A stretch of 64,000 bases of DNA, from contig JAWUZG010000029.1 of the NCBI GenBank assembly GCA_036785705.1, positions 15,949,501-16,013,500 of the forward strand, in the 5' to 3' direction. This document shows positions 1-13,144 of the stretch, one piece after another. The notes below the pieces were generated by a model. It ran no database searches. It saw only the letters and a program-made list of their open reading frames with translations, and had not been told where the DNA came from. The position numbers and the translations under genes were made by a program. This stretch comes from Acanthornis magna (Eukaryota; Chordata; Aves; Passeriformes; Acanthizidae). Positions within the stretch are counted from its first letter, which is position 1. Each line of letters opens with the position of its first letter.

Positions 1-3000
1 GAGTTAAGTGTTTACATTTGCTAATATTTTTAAAAGTGTTCTTAAAAGAAAAAGTTAATGGCCCCTCAGTTTCATCTTAGACCATTTTTCATTTTGCTTC
101 TAGGCATATGTTTTTTCTTCCATTAGTATCCTATCATTTGCCATAGCCAGACTGCCATAAGTAGGACTCAGTGCATTGCAAATGGTGCCTTTTTTGCACA
201 GCAGTGTCTGTGATTATTAAAGAAAGTTTCTTATCTTTAAATAAAGGCTTTGACTTTTTTATCAGACCTAAAGACTATTAACTTTTAAATGCCATTTGTT
301 TTTCATTAAAAAGGCTTTTCTATTTCAAATCCTTTACTTATTTTTATTGGAAAAGCAATATTCTTCTTATTAGTTTTTTTTTCTTTTAATTATTGGTGCT
401 TAATCCATTAGCTAAATACAGAGCAGTAATCCCACATGGCAAGTAGGTGTTGCTGGGTGTGTGGGGGTGTGCACATGTGTGTATGTACATGAATATTTTT
501 ATGCTTCCAGCTTTCTTTATTTTCCTCCTTTGGCTTCTGCTTCCTCTAAATTTGTCATGGTGCAGAAATTATGAATGTTGATTAAAGATTTATTTATATT
601 CACATGGAAAACTGGAAAATCAACCTAGTCCTGAAGGGACCAGTGTTCATGCTTCTCTTCTTTCATTCTACCCATATTTAGAGATGCTCTTTAAATATGC
701 CTTCTAAAATAAAAATTTGCATTTGATATATTTTCCTCAGTTCATCTCCATTTAGCTGCAATGCTACCTCCTGTTTCAAAATCAGACAGATGAAGCATCT
801 GCTGGAGGCATATGAGCATTGTAGACAGGATCAAACTTAGAGTTTATCAGCAGTACCCTTGTTAGGTGTTGTCATATTAGTCGATAGTGATCTCTGTTGT
901 GGCTTTAGGGAGGCAGTGGGAGGTGGTATAAGAAGCCTGAAAGCTGTCAAGCTGGAGGGAATGTGTATTCCCAGTATATCATGCTGACAGAAAACCTTGA
1001 TTTGGTTGTAGTACAGTTATAGTGGAGTTAAAGTGAAAGTTCTTAACACAGAAGTACACTAAAACAGCAGATCACAATTTCTGCTACCTCTCTGGTGAAT
1101 TTTCCTGCAGAGTGCAAGGCTCCGATTCAACATCTTCCCTGGCCTAATGGGTCCTGTGTAAAAGAGACACTCCCAGATGGGAGCCCTGCCATGCTCTGCC
1201 TGGGAAGGGAAAAGGGCCATCACTGAGGCTGCCTCCTTTGAAGAGTCACTCACTGTGGTGCGTGGCAGAACTGATCGAGAGATCTTGGTACTGGTGGTCA
1301 AACTAAACATCTTTGGTTTTCTGCATATCACCCAAAGGTTTTGCTCTGCCTGCCACCCTCACCAACACACATTCACATGTTATACTTTGACCAACTGTGG
1401 TTGTAGTCAAGGACTGTTAGAGAGGTAACAGCAAACAACAACTGTTAATGTCTTCAAAAACACAGCATACTAGGTATAGCCCTGGGAACAAATTAGCATG
1501 AATCCATCATGAATTTCTGCCTCGACGCAAAACTGTAACATAAGAGAAAAGTGATGCAACTGGGTTTCTTCTGACTAATTTGAGCAGACATTTCTCTTAT
1601 TATGAGGAGTGCAAAAGAATGGAAAAAAATTATTCTCTTATTAAATTTAAATTATTTAATAGTCCCTTTGACCACTTATTTATTAATTATGAATTACGAA
1701 ATTTTGCAGGGGTGTCAACATCTGTAGTAAAATCATGAACTATAACCCCAGTTTGGTATCTTCTGCTTTTTGTCTAACAGATTATGCTTGGAGAAGTAGT
1801 TTGATTTGACTATTTTATACTCATATTCTGTATAAAAGTTACTAAACTATTATTGCATTAAAAACATTTAAATTTTTTATTTATTTGTTTCGACAGTTCA
1901 CTTTTGTTTATGTTTTTCTCCCATGTGTCCAAAATTTATTGTCTTTATAAGTTTTACACATACAGGCTATTGCAGATTGATTTCAGTGGCAACTATTGTA
2001 AATTTTCCTTAAAATACCAGTTTCGCAAATACTTAAGGCCTCTATTTAAACCTAAAAGTCTGCAAACACTTTTTTTAGCTTGATCTCCTAACTGTGGCTG
2101 TGTTGGTATCCTTTCTTGGCCAACTGATATTTGGGGAAAAAAATTTGAGTAGTTTTGAAGCTGATGAGAGGATCTTTTGACTTTATAGGCCTGGCTCTGA
2201 AATTAAGCAAATTTTTGGGGAATAGATACTAGATTTAAGCTTGCAACCTCGAAAATATTTCTTTCTACCTGTTAGCCTTTTAGCCCAATTTTTATCATTC
2301 CCATAATTCTAAAAAAATAAAAATACTGTACCTGCTTCCTCATTTTTAGCCTTTAATCCAGTGTGAAATTGGAAATGGTGGTTAAAGTCTAACCTAAGTG
2401 ACCAACTGATATTTGAGAATAAAATATACTAAAATTATTTCTGTTAACAGAGACAATGTATTCGATATTTTCCTGAGTCCTTGGACTTACCACACAAAAG
2501 TGCTTTTCATGACAAAATTTAAAACCCATAGGTAAGGTTGTTGCCATGTACAGGAGCTGTTGTCCAGAGGAGGAATATTATTGAGTAAGAGAAATGTTAT
2601 TACAGGAAATCAGATGAAAGATCTTTTGTCAACAAGAGAGGAGAAAAGAGTGTGATGATGGTGGTTAAGGAGTTCTCCTGATCAAACTCCAGGCTGTGGA
2701 CTGCTATATATCTTATTATTTCCTTTTTCTTCTGAAAAGATGCCATTTCATTTCTTTGGGTTTTTTGTGTGTGTTTGAACACTCTGATGACCTCTGTAAT
2801 GACCAGCTCTCCAGGGTTCCAGAAAGTTAATTTTAAGTGACTAGATCAAGGCAGAAATGTTTTATATCTGTGTTATGAGTTTCTGGCTTGTGTTCCTATT
2901 CCCATACAGAAACCCTCCAATTTCAGATGGACTGTGTCTTGTCACAGTGGATATTGGTGTAGTCTGAAGTTTACCGCTTAGCTGAGAAGAAAACCCTGGG

Positions 3001-3084
3001 GACATAATTTCAGACTCTTAACTTACTCACTAGAGGATGCTGCTTCTCATACAAATTGCTACAAATCTCTGTACTTAGTGAGGC
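1..3084. other. Unique AT-rich non-coding DNA
   Basis: No gene, exon or transposon could be recognised. The two open frames of 83-90 codons near 1.06-1.43 kb lie antisense to each other and show no family similarity. A short GT-rich patch near 450-490 is the only low-complexity sequence. Confidence 0.6.
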
Positions 3085-3182
3085 CAACAGTGAAATGAGA
3101 ATAATAATACTTATGCACCTTTGTAAAGTGATTTCAAATCTACAAATGCAAATTTAAGTTCAAAGCATTATTATTATTAACC
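3085..3182 (+). repeat. MIR/CORE-SINE-like remnant, sense
   Basis: The stretch reads like the 3' half of a MIR-family SINE in sense: an AAATGAGAATAATAATACTT block, a GTAAAGTGATTTCAAATCTA block corresponding to the usual GTAAAGCGCTTTGAAA segment, then AAATGC and an ATTATTATTATT tail. These tRNA-derived SINEs with L2-type tails are ancient and shared across amniotes. The copy is diverged and lacks the tRNA-related 5' part. The assignment rests on motif order and could be another L2-tailed SINE. Confidence 0.5.
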
Positions 3183-3232
3183 ACATTTTCCAGATAGGGT
3201 AATGAAGAAGAGAGAGGTATAGCTCCTTTTCC
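3183..3232 (-). repeat. MIR-like remnant, antisense
   Basis: Directly after the ATT tail of the preceding remnant, the sequence CATTTTCCAGATAGGG followed by AGAGAGGT matches the antisense of the conserved MIR 3' region (CATTTTACAGATGGGG ... CAGAGAGGT). It therefore appears to be a second MIR fragment in opposite orientation, tail to tail with the first. Very short and diverged. Confidence 0.4.
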
Positions 3233-6200
3233 TAGTATCTTCTCCCCAAATGTACTGACATGCTGGCCAGGGTGTATTTTCTGTGCCCCTCTGGATCCGT
3301 TAAATAGCTGGTAAGAGTCTCTTACAGTTAATGTTTAGTCTGCATAAATTGTGGGTTAGCTATTCAGCCATTATTTCCTCTATATATTGACCCAAATGTT
3401 GTTTAACACAAAAAATGCTCATCAGGATAGAAACCATTTAAGTTTCCTTAAAAACTTTTATTTTAAGGGGGTGGCTGTAGACTGACTATTCTGTGATCAT
3501 CAGTTCTATAAAGTGAACTAATCTGTTAGCCTATGAAGCGATGGAGAAAGCCAAAGGTTTCCTCATGCAATCATATCACAAAAGTTGTTAGATTAAGAAA
3601 TAATAATAATAAACATGGTGCTGTTTTTAATCATCCTTCTGGTTTAAGGTCCCAACCTTCTGGTTTAGGATTTGCATTTTTAAGGGTAACTCCTTTGCTG
3701 CAAAGTCCAGAAAATCACTTTAAATATATGAAAGCTAATGGTAAGACTGTATGTGGGACTTTTTTCACACTGAAAATGGCAACATTTGATTGATTTTAAA
3801 ATCTGTCCAGTACTGTGAGCTTCAAGCCTTTGAAGCACTGTAATCAGTTGTCAGTTAAATTTCAGTTTCTGGCTGAAAGTACCAATATGACTCAGGTTTC
3901 ACTAGGTTTTCTGACTTGGTTGAGTACTCTCTAGAGCACTGATTTGGCAGAGGTTCTGGTAGAAGACCTAAGCATTGTTAAAATGGAAATAAACACATAG
4001 TTCTCCTGAAATGGATAAGGTGGCTTGAAGGTTTAAATCTAAGCCTGCGCTACGTTGTTCTTTTGGTGGACTTTTTGGGCTGTGTCACTCTTGTCTCAGG
4101 CTGGTGTGCTGAATGTTAAAGATGTTTTTAAAGGGCGGCGCTTCATCGGCGAGCTCTTGATACCTCTTTCTCGGTATCATTCTGCTTGAAGCTGTGAGGA
4201 CATGTGGACAGCTGTGCATACTCAAAAGGCAAAGAGACTTTAGAAAAAAAAATTAAGCTGGAAAGAAAGGCAGGTCTCGGCAGGCTTTTTGGAGGATCAC
4301 AAAGAGCTGTGGTGGATTTAGATGGAGTAGCACTATAAGCACTAGAACAGTCTTTGAGGTCCACTTTAAATAGTCAAATAAACCAAAAGGCATCAGGATT
4401 AAATACTTTATGATGGTCTTTATATTCACTTCAGGAGAAGTAATAGGTTATTTTCAATAAAATGGTGTATATAAGGAACCTAAATTAGGTCTTGGTAAGA
4501 GATATTGCTTATTTAAAAAGACATGTTCACTACAGCAGTCATTATACTTTTCTACTGTATGGATTTATGGTTTTGAAATGGTTATGCCCCATAACTCTTA
4601 ATTAAACTTGACAGTTTTAGCATTGTAATTGAAGTTGTTGGTTGGAACAACAGTCTGCAAACAAGAGCCTCTCTTAATGGACCCAGAGCTTGTCTTTGTT
4701 TACAGGCTTTACTGTATTGTGAGAACACGAAGAAAGTAACAGTTATCTTTAATTATACATCATGTGCAGCATGTCAAAACAAGGAATTATAAACAAGCAC
4801 AAGTGACTTATAATAAAAGCAGTTATCATAGACTTTGTGTAGTGACTAAACCTACCAAACTTTATTGGTGTGACAGGTATCTTATGGGAACAGTTTGTCA
4901 TAATGATTTGGAAGGTCTGTTTGAGTAAGCAGTCTACTTAAAGGCATGACCTATATTTTTGTGGGCTGGTATTTGCTGCATATGCTTTCCTGTTCTACCA
5001 GACTACAGTGATCGCAGTAATGCTATCAGACCATTTGTTTGCAAAGGGCTTTTTCAATCTTGTTTAAAAGTTATATGAAGGATGAACAGCTCTCATTCCA
5101 AAATTTTCAACATTAATTAATTTTTTTATACCTCTGGAAGAAGCATCAATATTCTGGTAGTGTCCTCTTTGTTTATCACTCTCTAATTTTATTCCGAGAC
5201 ACAGGTGTTGGGCAGTTCCTGATTTTAGTGAGCTTATTGTAGCTATTCAGTCTACAGAACTTTCATTTTGGGTCTTATTTTTCTGCCAGATGCAACACAA
5301 TGACATATTACAGAATAAAATGTGAAGAGAAACTTCATCCAGGTTACATAAAAATTCTGTACCTGACTGATAATGTAATGCAATTTTCATTGCCTTTGTG
5401 GTTTTTATCTTTCTTTTTGTTTATTTTACCTTGTTTTCTCCAAGTGTAGATTCATCTATTTATAAAATATATGTAGGTAGGTCTTAAAAATGTTTTGTTA
5501 AGAAAAGAAGCCAGTGGTGGATGTAAAGTTATAGAATGTCCTAAAACAGGCAGCAAAACTGAGTTGCTTTCATCAGGTAAAAAAATTAACTCTAGAAGTA
5601 ATAAAATAAAGCTCATGAATTCAGAAGACATAATTTTAGAAGTGAACTGTTTGTGAAGGTTGGAAAATTACAGTCATTGCCTTTCCTTGCTATATCTGTT
5701 GAAAGAGTTCTCATTGTAATATTGGAAAAGGTTCCCCTCCTCATCATTCTTTGCCAGAATCTTACTCCAGAGGCTCGAACACCCTCCCACTGTCACCACC
5801 ACTTATGTGGGCTGTTATTATGACCACCTGGAAAGCCCCTTTTACCCTTCTAAACCTTCTGGATGACACTCTGGACCTTGTATCAGATCCACTCCCTTCC
5901 AAGTACAGAAGAATCTGCTCTGGGAAAACAACAAGACTGAAAAGGTGGTATGGTCACAAATGTCCTCTCTGGCATTCACCCCAAAGGGGGTTGAGGTGTT
6001 ACAGAACCAGCTGTCTCATCATGGATTTTCATGAAACCATATGAAGTGAAATCCTGGAAGTCGATGGGAGTTTAGTCTTCAGTCTCATCTGTTATATCTG
6101 AGGAGTAAATAATTAATGGTTGCACAGGTCACAATTTGCTCAGCTTTTTTAAACTCAGTGAACTTATTATCCAACCATCTCCAAAGTCCATTGTTGCCTG

Positions 6201-8496
6201 GTTGAAGGCTTTGTGTTTTTAAGTAAGTGCTTAATTAGTACACATGAGTTCGGGACAGCAAAAAACACTATTTCATTGGGATGGCTGAACAGAAGTAGGG
6301 AAAGAGAAACCTGTAATGGTCCACTCCAGAGTTTGGCCAGAAGCCATCTGTAATTTGTAATGTTTCTTATAAGATCAGGCTGAGAAGCAGAAAGGAACTT
6401 TTGTTTTTTCATATAGGCTCATTTGCTGAATAAGAGTATGATCTTCCTGCAGTCACATAATGCTTATTTTCCTCTTTCTGAAAATAGAACATTCCTGTGT
6501 GCCCTCACAACACTGTGCTGGAGTTTAGCCTATGGCCTATTCAGCAAATGCACACAGGGCTTTTAGTCATGGTGTACTTGTCCTGAGCATGGTAGTGGGA
6601 CTTTATATACAGGACAGAGGGAGAAACTGTATACAGAGAGTACAATCCATCAGAATAAGTGTACTAAGGAAGAATCAAGCTGAGTTTGTCAGTGGGAATG
6701 CCATGAGAAAGGGGAAGGATGAAGAATCTAAAATCCTGCTCTGTTGGATTTGGCCCTTATGCTATGCTGCAGAAAGTTATTCCCTCCTTTTATGACTGCT
6801 AGTGCCAAGTCTTCTGAAGATAATGAGAAAACCACTCTTCTTGCCCAAAAATTATCCTACAAAACTAGAGGTTACACTTTCCTCTGAAAGCATGTCACAT
6901 TTTAGGAAGGAGGCAACAGTGGATATAATGTTCCTATAATACCATGGTGAAGTAATTGGAAGATGTATTCAAAGTGGGATAGAGAGTTTTGAATAAATTG
7001 GAGCACAAACTGTATTCAGGTCAGTGGACTGCAGAATCAGACTTCCACATGCTACTTCTGTTTAACTGTTTTATGAAAATAATTCCATTACTATATTTAA
7101 TTTTGTAGCAGGGAGGGAAGAATCTTCTTCCCCAAGAATAATGTCATGTCTGGGGAGGAGAGTGTTGCCTTGACTGACTTTGGATGTGAATTCCCTCTGA
7201 TAGAGAGGGGACCTGAACACAGGTCATCAGCCTCCTGAGGACATGTGCTAACTTAATCCGTGCTGATAAAAGGTATAGCTCCTTCCCAGTTTTTAAAAAG
7301 GACATGGCTGACACCGTGAAGCTGGATCTAATAGGTATGCTCCAAAACCAGCTACTTCAAACATGCCCTTCAAATGAGATCAGTAGAGAAATGTCTGGTT
7401 GGTGGATGGGGTGATGTTTTGACCTCAAAGGAGGCATCAGGTTCCGTCAGCCTCTTAAACTTAAGGTGCTTCTCAGTGCCAATAGAAATCAGATTTTTAT
7501 GTGCACAGGAGATGTTAGTGCCAGTAACTGAAGTGCCAGTGGGGTGCTTGGTAGCAGCAGAGCGGGGGTTTTAAATGCTGTGCAGACAGGCACTTGTGTG
7601 TTCCCTTGGTTCTTACTCTTTGGTCAGTACTCTAATATGTGAATTGTTAGATACATATTAAGTTCTGTTAATCCTATAGAAAATGTGCAGAGATATCTGT
7701 TGCCCATAGATAGGTGAAATGGCACTGCACTGTTTGCTGAGCTGAATGTTTGCTGAGGGGGTTGTGCTCCATACCTCTTTGCCCAGAGAGACTACTGACT
7801 TGTGCCTGCTCTGCCTTGTGATTCCTTGAAGTCACCTTGCCCTTGCTGTGTGCAGATTGAGCTGATGATATCGACTGCCGGAAGAGCTTGTATGCCTGGT
7901 TGTATCCTTGGAAATAGAGACATCCCAGATAACAAGTAATGTTAGTGTGATGTATTCACACACTGTTAATACTGTGTTTTTAAAATGCGAGAAGGGCATG
8001 ATATTAGACCTGGATATTACAAAGCTAGAAAGTGAGCACCTATCTTGGGTTTTCTTTTAAGGTTGGAACTTCCCTGAATAGTAGTAGTTGTTTGGATGGC
8101 ACTGAAGAGGTCAGTTAGTGATTCCTAAAGTTTTTTTTGAAAGTGAAGTTATTCTAATGTCTTTTTGTCGGGGGAAAAAAGAAAATAGGTTGCCATTAGA
8201 AGCCAATGTTTTACACTAATTTGTGTTTATTTTCCTGCTTGAAGATGAAATGGAAGTTTCATAGATTTTCTCAATATTTGCTTTCATTTTCACTTTGATG
8301 TCAATCTAAGTTTCAATCTAATGCTCTGTGCCTGGAAATTTTAGACATGAAAGTCCATTTTACCACAATGCTATCAATATTTTTATAGCAAGCCTCTATG
8401 TCTAATTCTTGTCTCTTAAGAGCTTCCAACAGGTATTGAACTTGCAAGGTGTAAAATGGGTACTGTTTCACTTGCCTGTAAATAACAAAGCAAAAC
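3233..8496. other. Unique AT-rich non-coding DNA
   Basis: No supported gene. A 21-bp period duplication (CCTTCTGGTTTA twice) lies at 3635-3676. A small CpG-containing patch at about 4130-4180 includes a perfect 7-bp hairpin (TGATACC ... GGTATCA, 4158-4179). Other frames of 60-97 codons look like chance. Confidence 0.55.
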
Positions 8497-8536
8497 ATTT
8501 GGTTTGTTTTTTGGTTGGTTTTTTTTTTTTTTTTAA
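8497..8536. repeat. T/G-rich tract with poly-T run
   Basis: Low-complexity sequence: TTTGG repeats grading into an uninterrupted run of about 16 T. It encodes a phenylalanine run inside the surrounding plus-strand frame, which argues that frame is not a gene as a whole. Confidence 0.8.
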
Positions 8537-8717
8537 ACAATGTAGTTGCAGTGAAATTCATTCATTTTTAAAGTTTACCTTAAGTGTGAAAGTTGTGTCA
8601 GATTCTGCAACCTTGGTGACTAGTCTTCCCATTCTGCACAAAATTGTCTCTCCTCCTGCTATTTCACTTGCTATTCATCACTTCAGCCTTACTTGGCTAT
8701 TTTTTTCCATGCCACAG

Positions 8718-8831
8718 GATGGAACATTTCTGAATAATATTCTAGACCCCTCCTTGTCTGTGCCTATATCAGAAATCTCTCTTTTTTGGATTGTTGGACA
8801 ATTTGAGTCCAGTCTTGAAAACTGTAAGAAT
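8718..8831 (+). other. Weak internal-exon candidate
   Basis: A pyrimidine-rich stretch ending CCACAG (AG at 8716-8717) is followed by 114 bp, exactly 38 codons without a stop, and then by GTAAGTG. The frame is phase 0 at both ends. No protein family was recognised and the codon composition is AT-rich like its surroundings. Pseudo-exons of this quality are common in vertebrate introns, so this is only a candidate for checking. Confidence 0.15.
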
Positions 8832-11800
8832 GTAAGTGTTTAGGCGATAACATCTTGGCTAAACAAACCGCTTCTGCTTCCAGTTAATTCTGACCTTTGC
8901 TGTGCTCTGGTTGGACTGAAAGTCCAATTTGTACAAAGCACAGAATGATGGGTATATGGTCCGGTTGCATCTCTGGAGACAAGCAGCAAGGGTATGAGGT
9001 AAATCAAGCCAAAGGCCTTGCAATGGCAAATGTTGCATCTGCCAGTGTATGTCTCAAAGAGCCTCTTTTAGGGTTTATGTACATTGCTATGTCCCCAAAG
9101 TGAATGGCTACTCTGCTGTGTTTATTTTTGAGTGAGAGTTGGTAATGGGACACAAGCATCATTTCCATGTATATAAGAGCAAGAAGTGTGATTGATATGA
9201 TTTCTATTTAAATAGGCAATCTCCTTATTCAGTTCAGTTCTGTGTTGCTCTAGAGAGTTGAATCCTGCCATGAAGTTTCTTTGTGATGCTGGACAATTTA
9301 GCTAAAAATAAAGATTCACTGCTGAGAACTGTGTGATCTTGTTCTGCTTGACCAGACTGAGATGTTTGACACATAAAGAACAGAAGTCCCAAGCATTCAG
9401 AAATGCAGCTATAGACTATAGGACTTAGTGTGGAAAGAAGTGTCCCATCACAAACTGAAATCAGAAATGTTTCTCTCATATTCTCCAGAGAAGCACCATA
9501 ATTAATTGACAAATTTCATTGCAAAGCATGGTACCCTTCTAGGAGCAGCAGTGGTTGATGATGTGGGTAGATTATCCCATGTGTATGGCCATGTTTGTAA
9601 CTTACTGTGAGAAATTAGTTGGTTTGAATTCATCCACATAAATTCTTGTAGAGGGTTCTCCAGAGGGTAACACATTGCAGCTTTTCAATAAGACTGTTTG
9701 CACAAATCCCCTTTTCTTCCTACTCTTCTTGTTGGAATTTGCCTGGAGAATTAAGAGCTGCAAAATATTTAGAAATGAATAGAATTTACATGAAAAAAAT
9801 TGACAGTAAAATGCTTTGACAGGGACAACACTGCCTTTGCACGAAAATCAGTTGGGTATGCATATTTGATTTATTCATTCAATAAGTTTAAGAGCACGTT
9901 TATAAGGTCTGTGATAATTTTGCATAATTTGTGCTAGTTTATTATTGGAGTTGTCACTGTTATGAGGAAGATTAAATGGCTCGTTTGGAGGCTTGGGATT
10001 CAGTGTGGTAAAATGCAGCTACACAATGTTTTATAAGTAGTGGCTGTAATTAATACAATAGTCTAAGCTTAACTGTTTGTCTGAATTAAAGCTGACAACT
10101 ATCTTTTTAGCAAAGGCACAGATGGAGGAAGCAGATTTTACTGAATTGAAGTTTTTCCATTTTCAGAGTACTAGTTCTGCAGGAGTCGTGAAACTTCTAA
10201 AATGTGAAATGTTTATATTTTAGAGTGCTGATTTGGTCTGCGTAAGTTTGAAATGATCCTTTTTTATATTCATTGGTATCACAGGAGAGCACTGGGTTTC
10301 CCGATGAAAGGAAGTACTGTTGGGGGAAGTCTTGGTTCAAGAAAGAGAACAGCAGGATGAGGAGTGTTTTTGTATAAGGTGCACTATTTGTTCTGTTCAA
10401 AGTGAGGTTTTAGCCTGAAAGATGACCTCAGAAAGTAGCATCTTAGGATTTGATGTTAAGCGCTTTCTCAGGAATTTATAACGCTATATTTATAACTTTT
10501 GTGTTAACTTCTCCTCACACCTTCCCTATTTGATAGATGAGTGTCAGCTTGTCTCTTAAGCATAAAAATCTAAAGTTAGAGCCAAATTTTCATGAGTGTA
10601 GAATTACAAAAGTGTCATGTAAATTAAACTGATCTTGTGGCATTAGTCGTGTTAGTTTGGAAGGGCATTATTTAAAAAATATAAATAAAAATTTGATAAG
10701 TCAAAAGCCGTGTGGCTATTGGCATATTTACATTAGCATTTTATTTTGGATCAAGAATATGATTTTGAAGCAAGTCTCTTGATCCTGCCTATTTGCTGTG
10801 GTTTGCTTTACATTGCAAAGTACCTTTGGAACATGCAAACTAATTTCCTTTTGGATAAAAATGTGCTCCAGAAGTGCACATAACACTGTCCTACTGCTAA
10901 TGGGTCTACAAAGCCAGACTAGACTTAACCTGAAGTAGCCTCGCTCTCTCCCTTTCTCTCAAAACTTCTCTAGTGTGAATATCATACCTTCAGCTTTACA
11001 GACTGATTTTATTCTGCCACGCTACTTGTTAAGGTAGACCTACATAGTGCTCATAGTGAGCTGCCAAAGACATTAATTGATAAAACCAGAATCTTGTCTG
11101 GTGAGGCATAAGTCAGCTTTCAAGAAGTGCTATATCAGCAAGTAAATTAGGAATTGTATCTTTGCAGCAGGTAGGAAATGACAGGTGGCGTCTTTCAATG
11201 TCAAAAAAAATAAAAAGCAAACAACCATGATGGAGAAACCCTTTCAGGAAATGGGGAATGCTCATTAGTCCGATGGACCCATTCCCCCTTAGTTTCTGTC
11301 TAATTAATCATTTACTTCATTACTGGTGGAGAGATTGTTCCATTTGAATATGTTTGGGAAGTAGATGGTAGCTCTTGAAAAAAGCCTTGAATGAAATGGT
11401 CCATTTCAATAAGCAGAGTATCAGTTCTGGACTTAATACTTGGACACAGGTGTTTACTTGGCAGAAAATGGTGTCAATTTGGTGCTGATCCCCCAAACTC
11501 CTTTATGTTAGCTTGAATACCCCAAGTTGCCTCAGTAATCTTGCTCTGGTGATTAGTAGAAATTGCCATATTTATTGTCATCCCGTAGTTCTGTGTATAT
11601 TTGCTGGTTTCATGAACTGCTTTCTGTAGGGTTTATTATGATACATTCATAGTAAATATAACTTATGTGGAATTCTTAGAAACACATTTTTTATGTTAAT
11701 TCTTGTGTAGCTGTAGAAACTACATCTGCTATACAAAGAGCTGCCCCAGCCTGTTGCTCTGCTGTCTTATCAGTCTTGGAATTGGGAAAAAATGCCTTGT

Positions 11801-13118
11801 CCCTTCCTAGATGCTCTGACATTTAGGTAGGTGGTGAGTGTTCATTTAAAATTAATCTGAGGGGTAGAAATTTTCTGAATATGTTATGGTACTGGAAATC
11901 AAATCTTTGTTGTTTGTTTTGTTTTGGTTGGTTGGTTTTGGCTTGTTTGGCTTTTTGGGTTTGTTTTGTTTTGTTTTTTTAAATGCCATGGTATATCTGT
12001 AGACTTGTGAGAGCAGCAATATGAGCAGGAAGAAATTTTCAGTGAGATCATTCAAAGTTTTTTCTCTCAGAAGCTGTTGTATGTTTGGACTTCCACCTGT
12101 GTGATCAGGAAGATGTGGATCCATTTTCAATGGATCTTGGTTTTTATCTTGGGTATCTAGATATATCAGTACAGAAATCTTCTGAAAGCTTATAACCAAC
12201 TTCCAGTTTTCAGATCCACCCCTACACTAAGTGGCTCTTTCCTACTTCTTTCTCTGTACTAACCCTGTTTCTTTGTAGATGTTTGGTAGACCACTGGACA
12301 GGAAAGTAATGGCTCCTTTTCAGGCAAACAGTAAAACACAAATACCAAAACACAAAACCAAAACATGAATTGTTTAGTGGAAGCCCCTTTCTGTGACTGA
12401 AACTCAGACTTTGAAGTCATACTTTGTCAGCACCTTGAGGCATGCCTGTGTCTTACAACAGCATGTCGCCCCATTGTGTATTACCACTCGGTTCATGTCA
12501 GAAAGACTGGGAACAGCAGTGATCTTTCCCAAAGGCCCTCTTGTTTGAAGCATTGAAAGTTTTTTCCCCACATCAGAAAATTCAATAGCCAAGAACCTCA
12601 CAGTATGCAGAAAAACTCCTAGGGATATGATTCTAACACTGAAAGGAAGCAAAGTGGTGTATAATATTTTATTGGCTACCAGAGAAAAGGTTGTCTTTAA
12701 AAATATATGTGCCTTTTGCATATGCTTTGTGGCAGACACACAGCCTGAAGACTGGCACGTGGCAAGGGGAAATCAATAAAAAATGCATAATGATATTATA
12801 AATATTTATAAAATAGCTAGATTAGTATAATATGATAGGAAGAAGCCAAGAAGGCTTTTAGAATAGTAAATCTGTGCTCTAAAATATATTGAAATTGTTC
12901 TGAGTGAGTTACAATGTGGTAAAAAGTCACTGCATAGGCAGTGCATGGGCTGTCAGGGATGTTCACAACACTTTTGATGAAAGTGCTTTCAAAGCAACCA
13001 TGAGAAGTTTTCATCAAAGAAGTTCAGCTAAATAATTTTAGAAAGAAGAGAAAGAAAAAATTGTTCAGAAAGGATGAGGTTATTCACTGATGGTGCCAGT
13101 AGAAACTTGTAGACATTG
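8832..13118. other. Unique non-coding DNA with a T/G-rich tract
   Basis: No supported gene or transposon. At 11908-11981 there is a T/G-rich simple tract (TTTTG, GGTT and TTTGG units). Minus-strand frames of 111-115 codons at 11852-12199 and 12404-12739 have no recognisable similarity; the first reads through the simple tract. Confidence 0.55.
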
Positions 13119-13144
13119 TTGATTGATTGATTGATTGATTGATT
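13119..13144. repeat. (GATT)n microsatellite
   Basis: Six consecutive GATT units, uninterrupted, followed by GATTTG. Likely length-polymorphic. Confidence 0.95.

Noticed and set aside
8409..8843. 144-codon plus-strand frame taken as a whole gene
   Set aside because: It reads through a poly-T tract and shows no similarity; only the 3' exon-like part is kept as a weak candidate.
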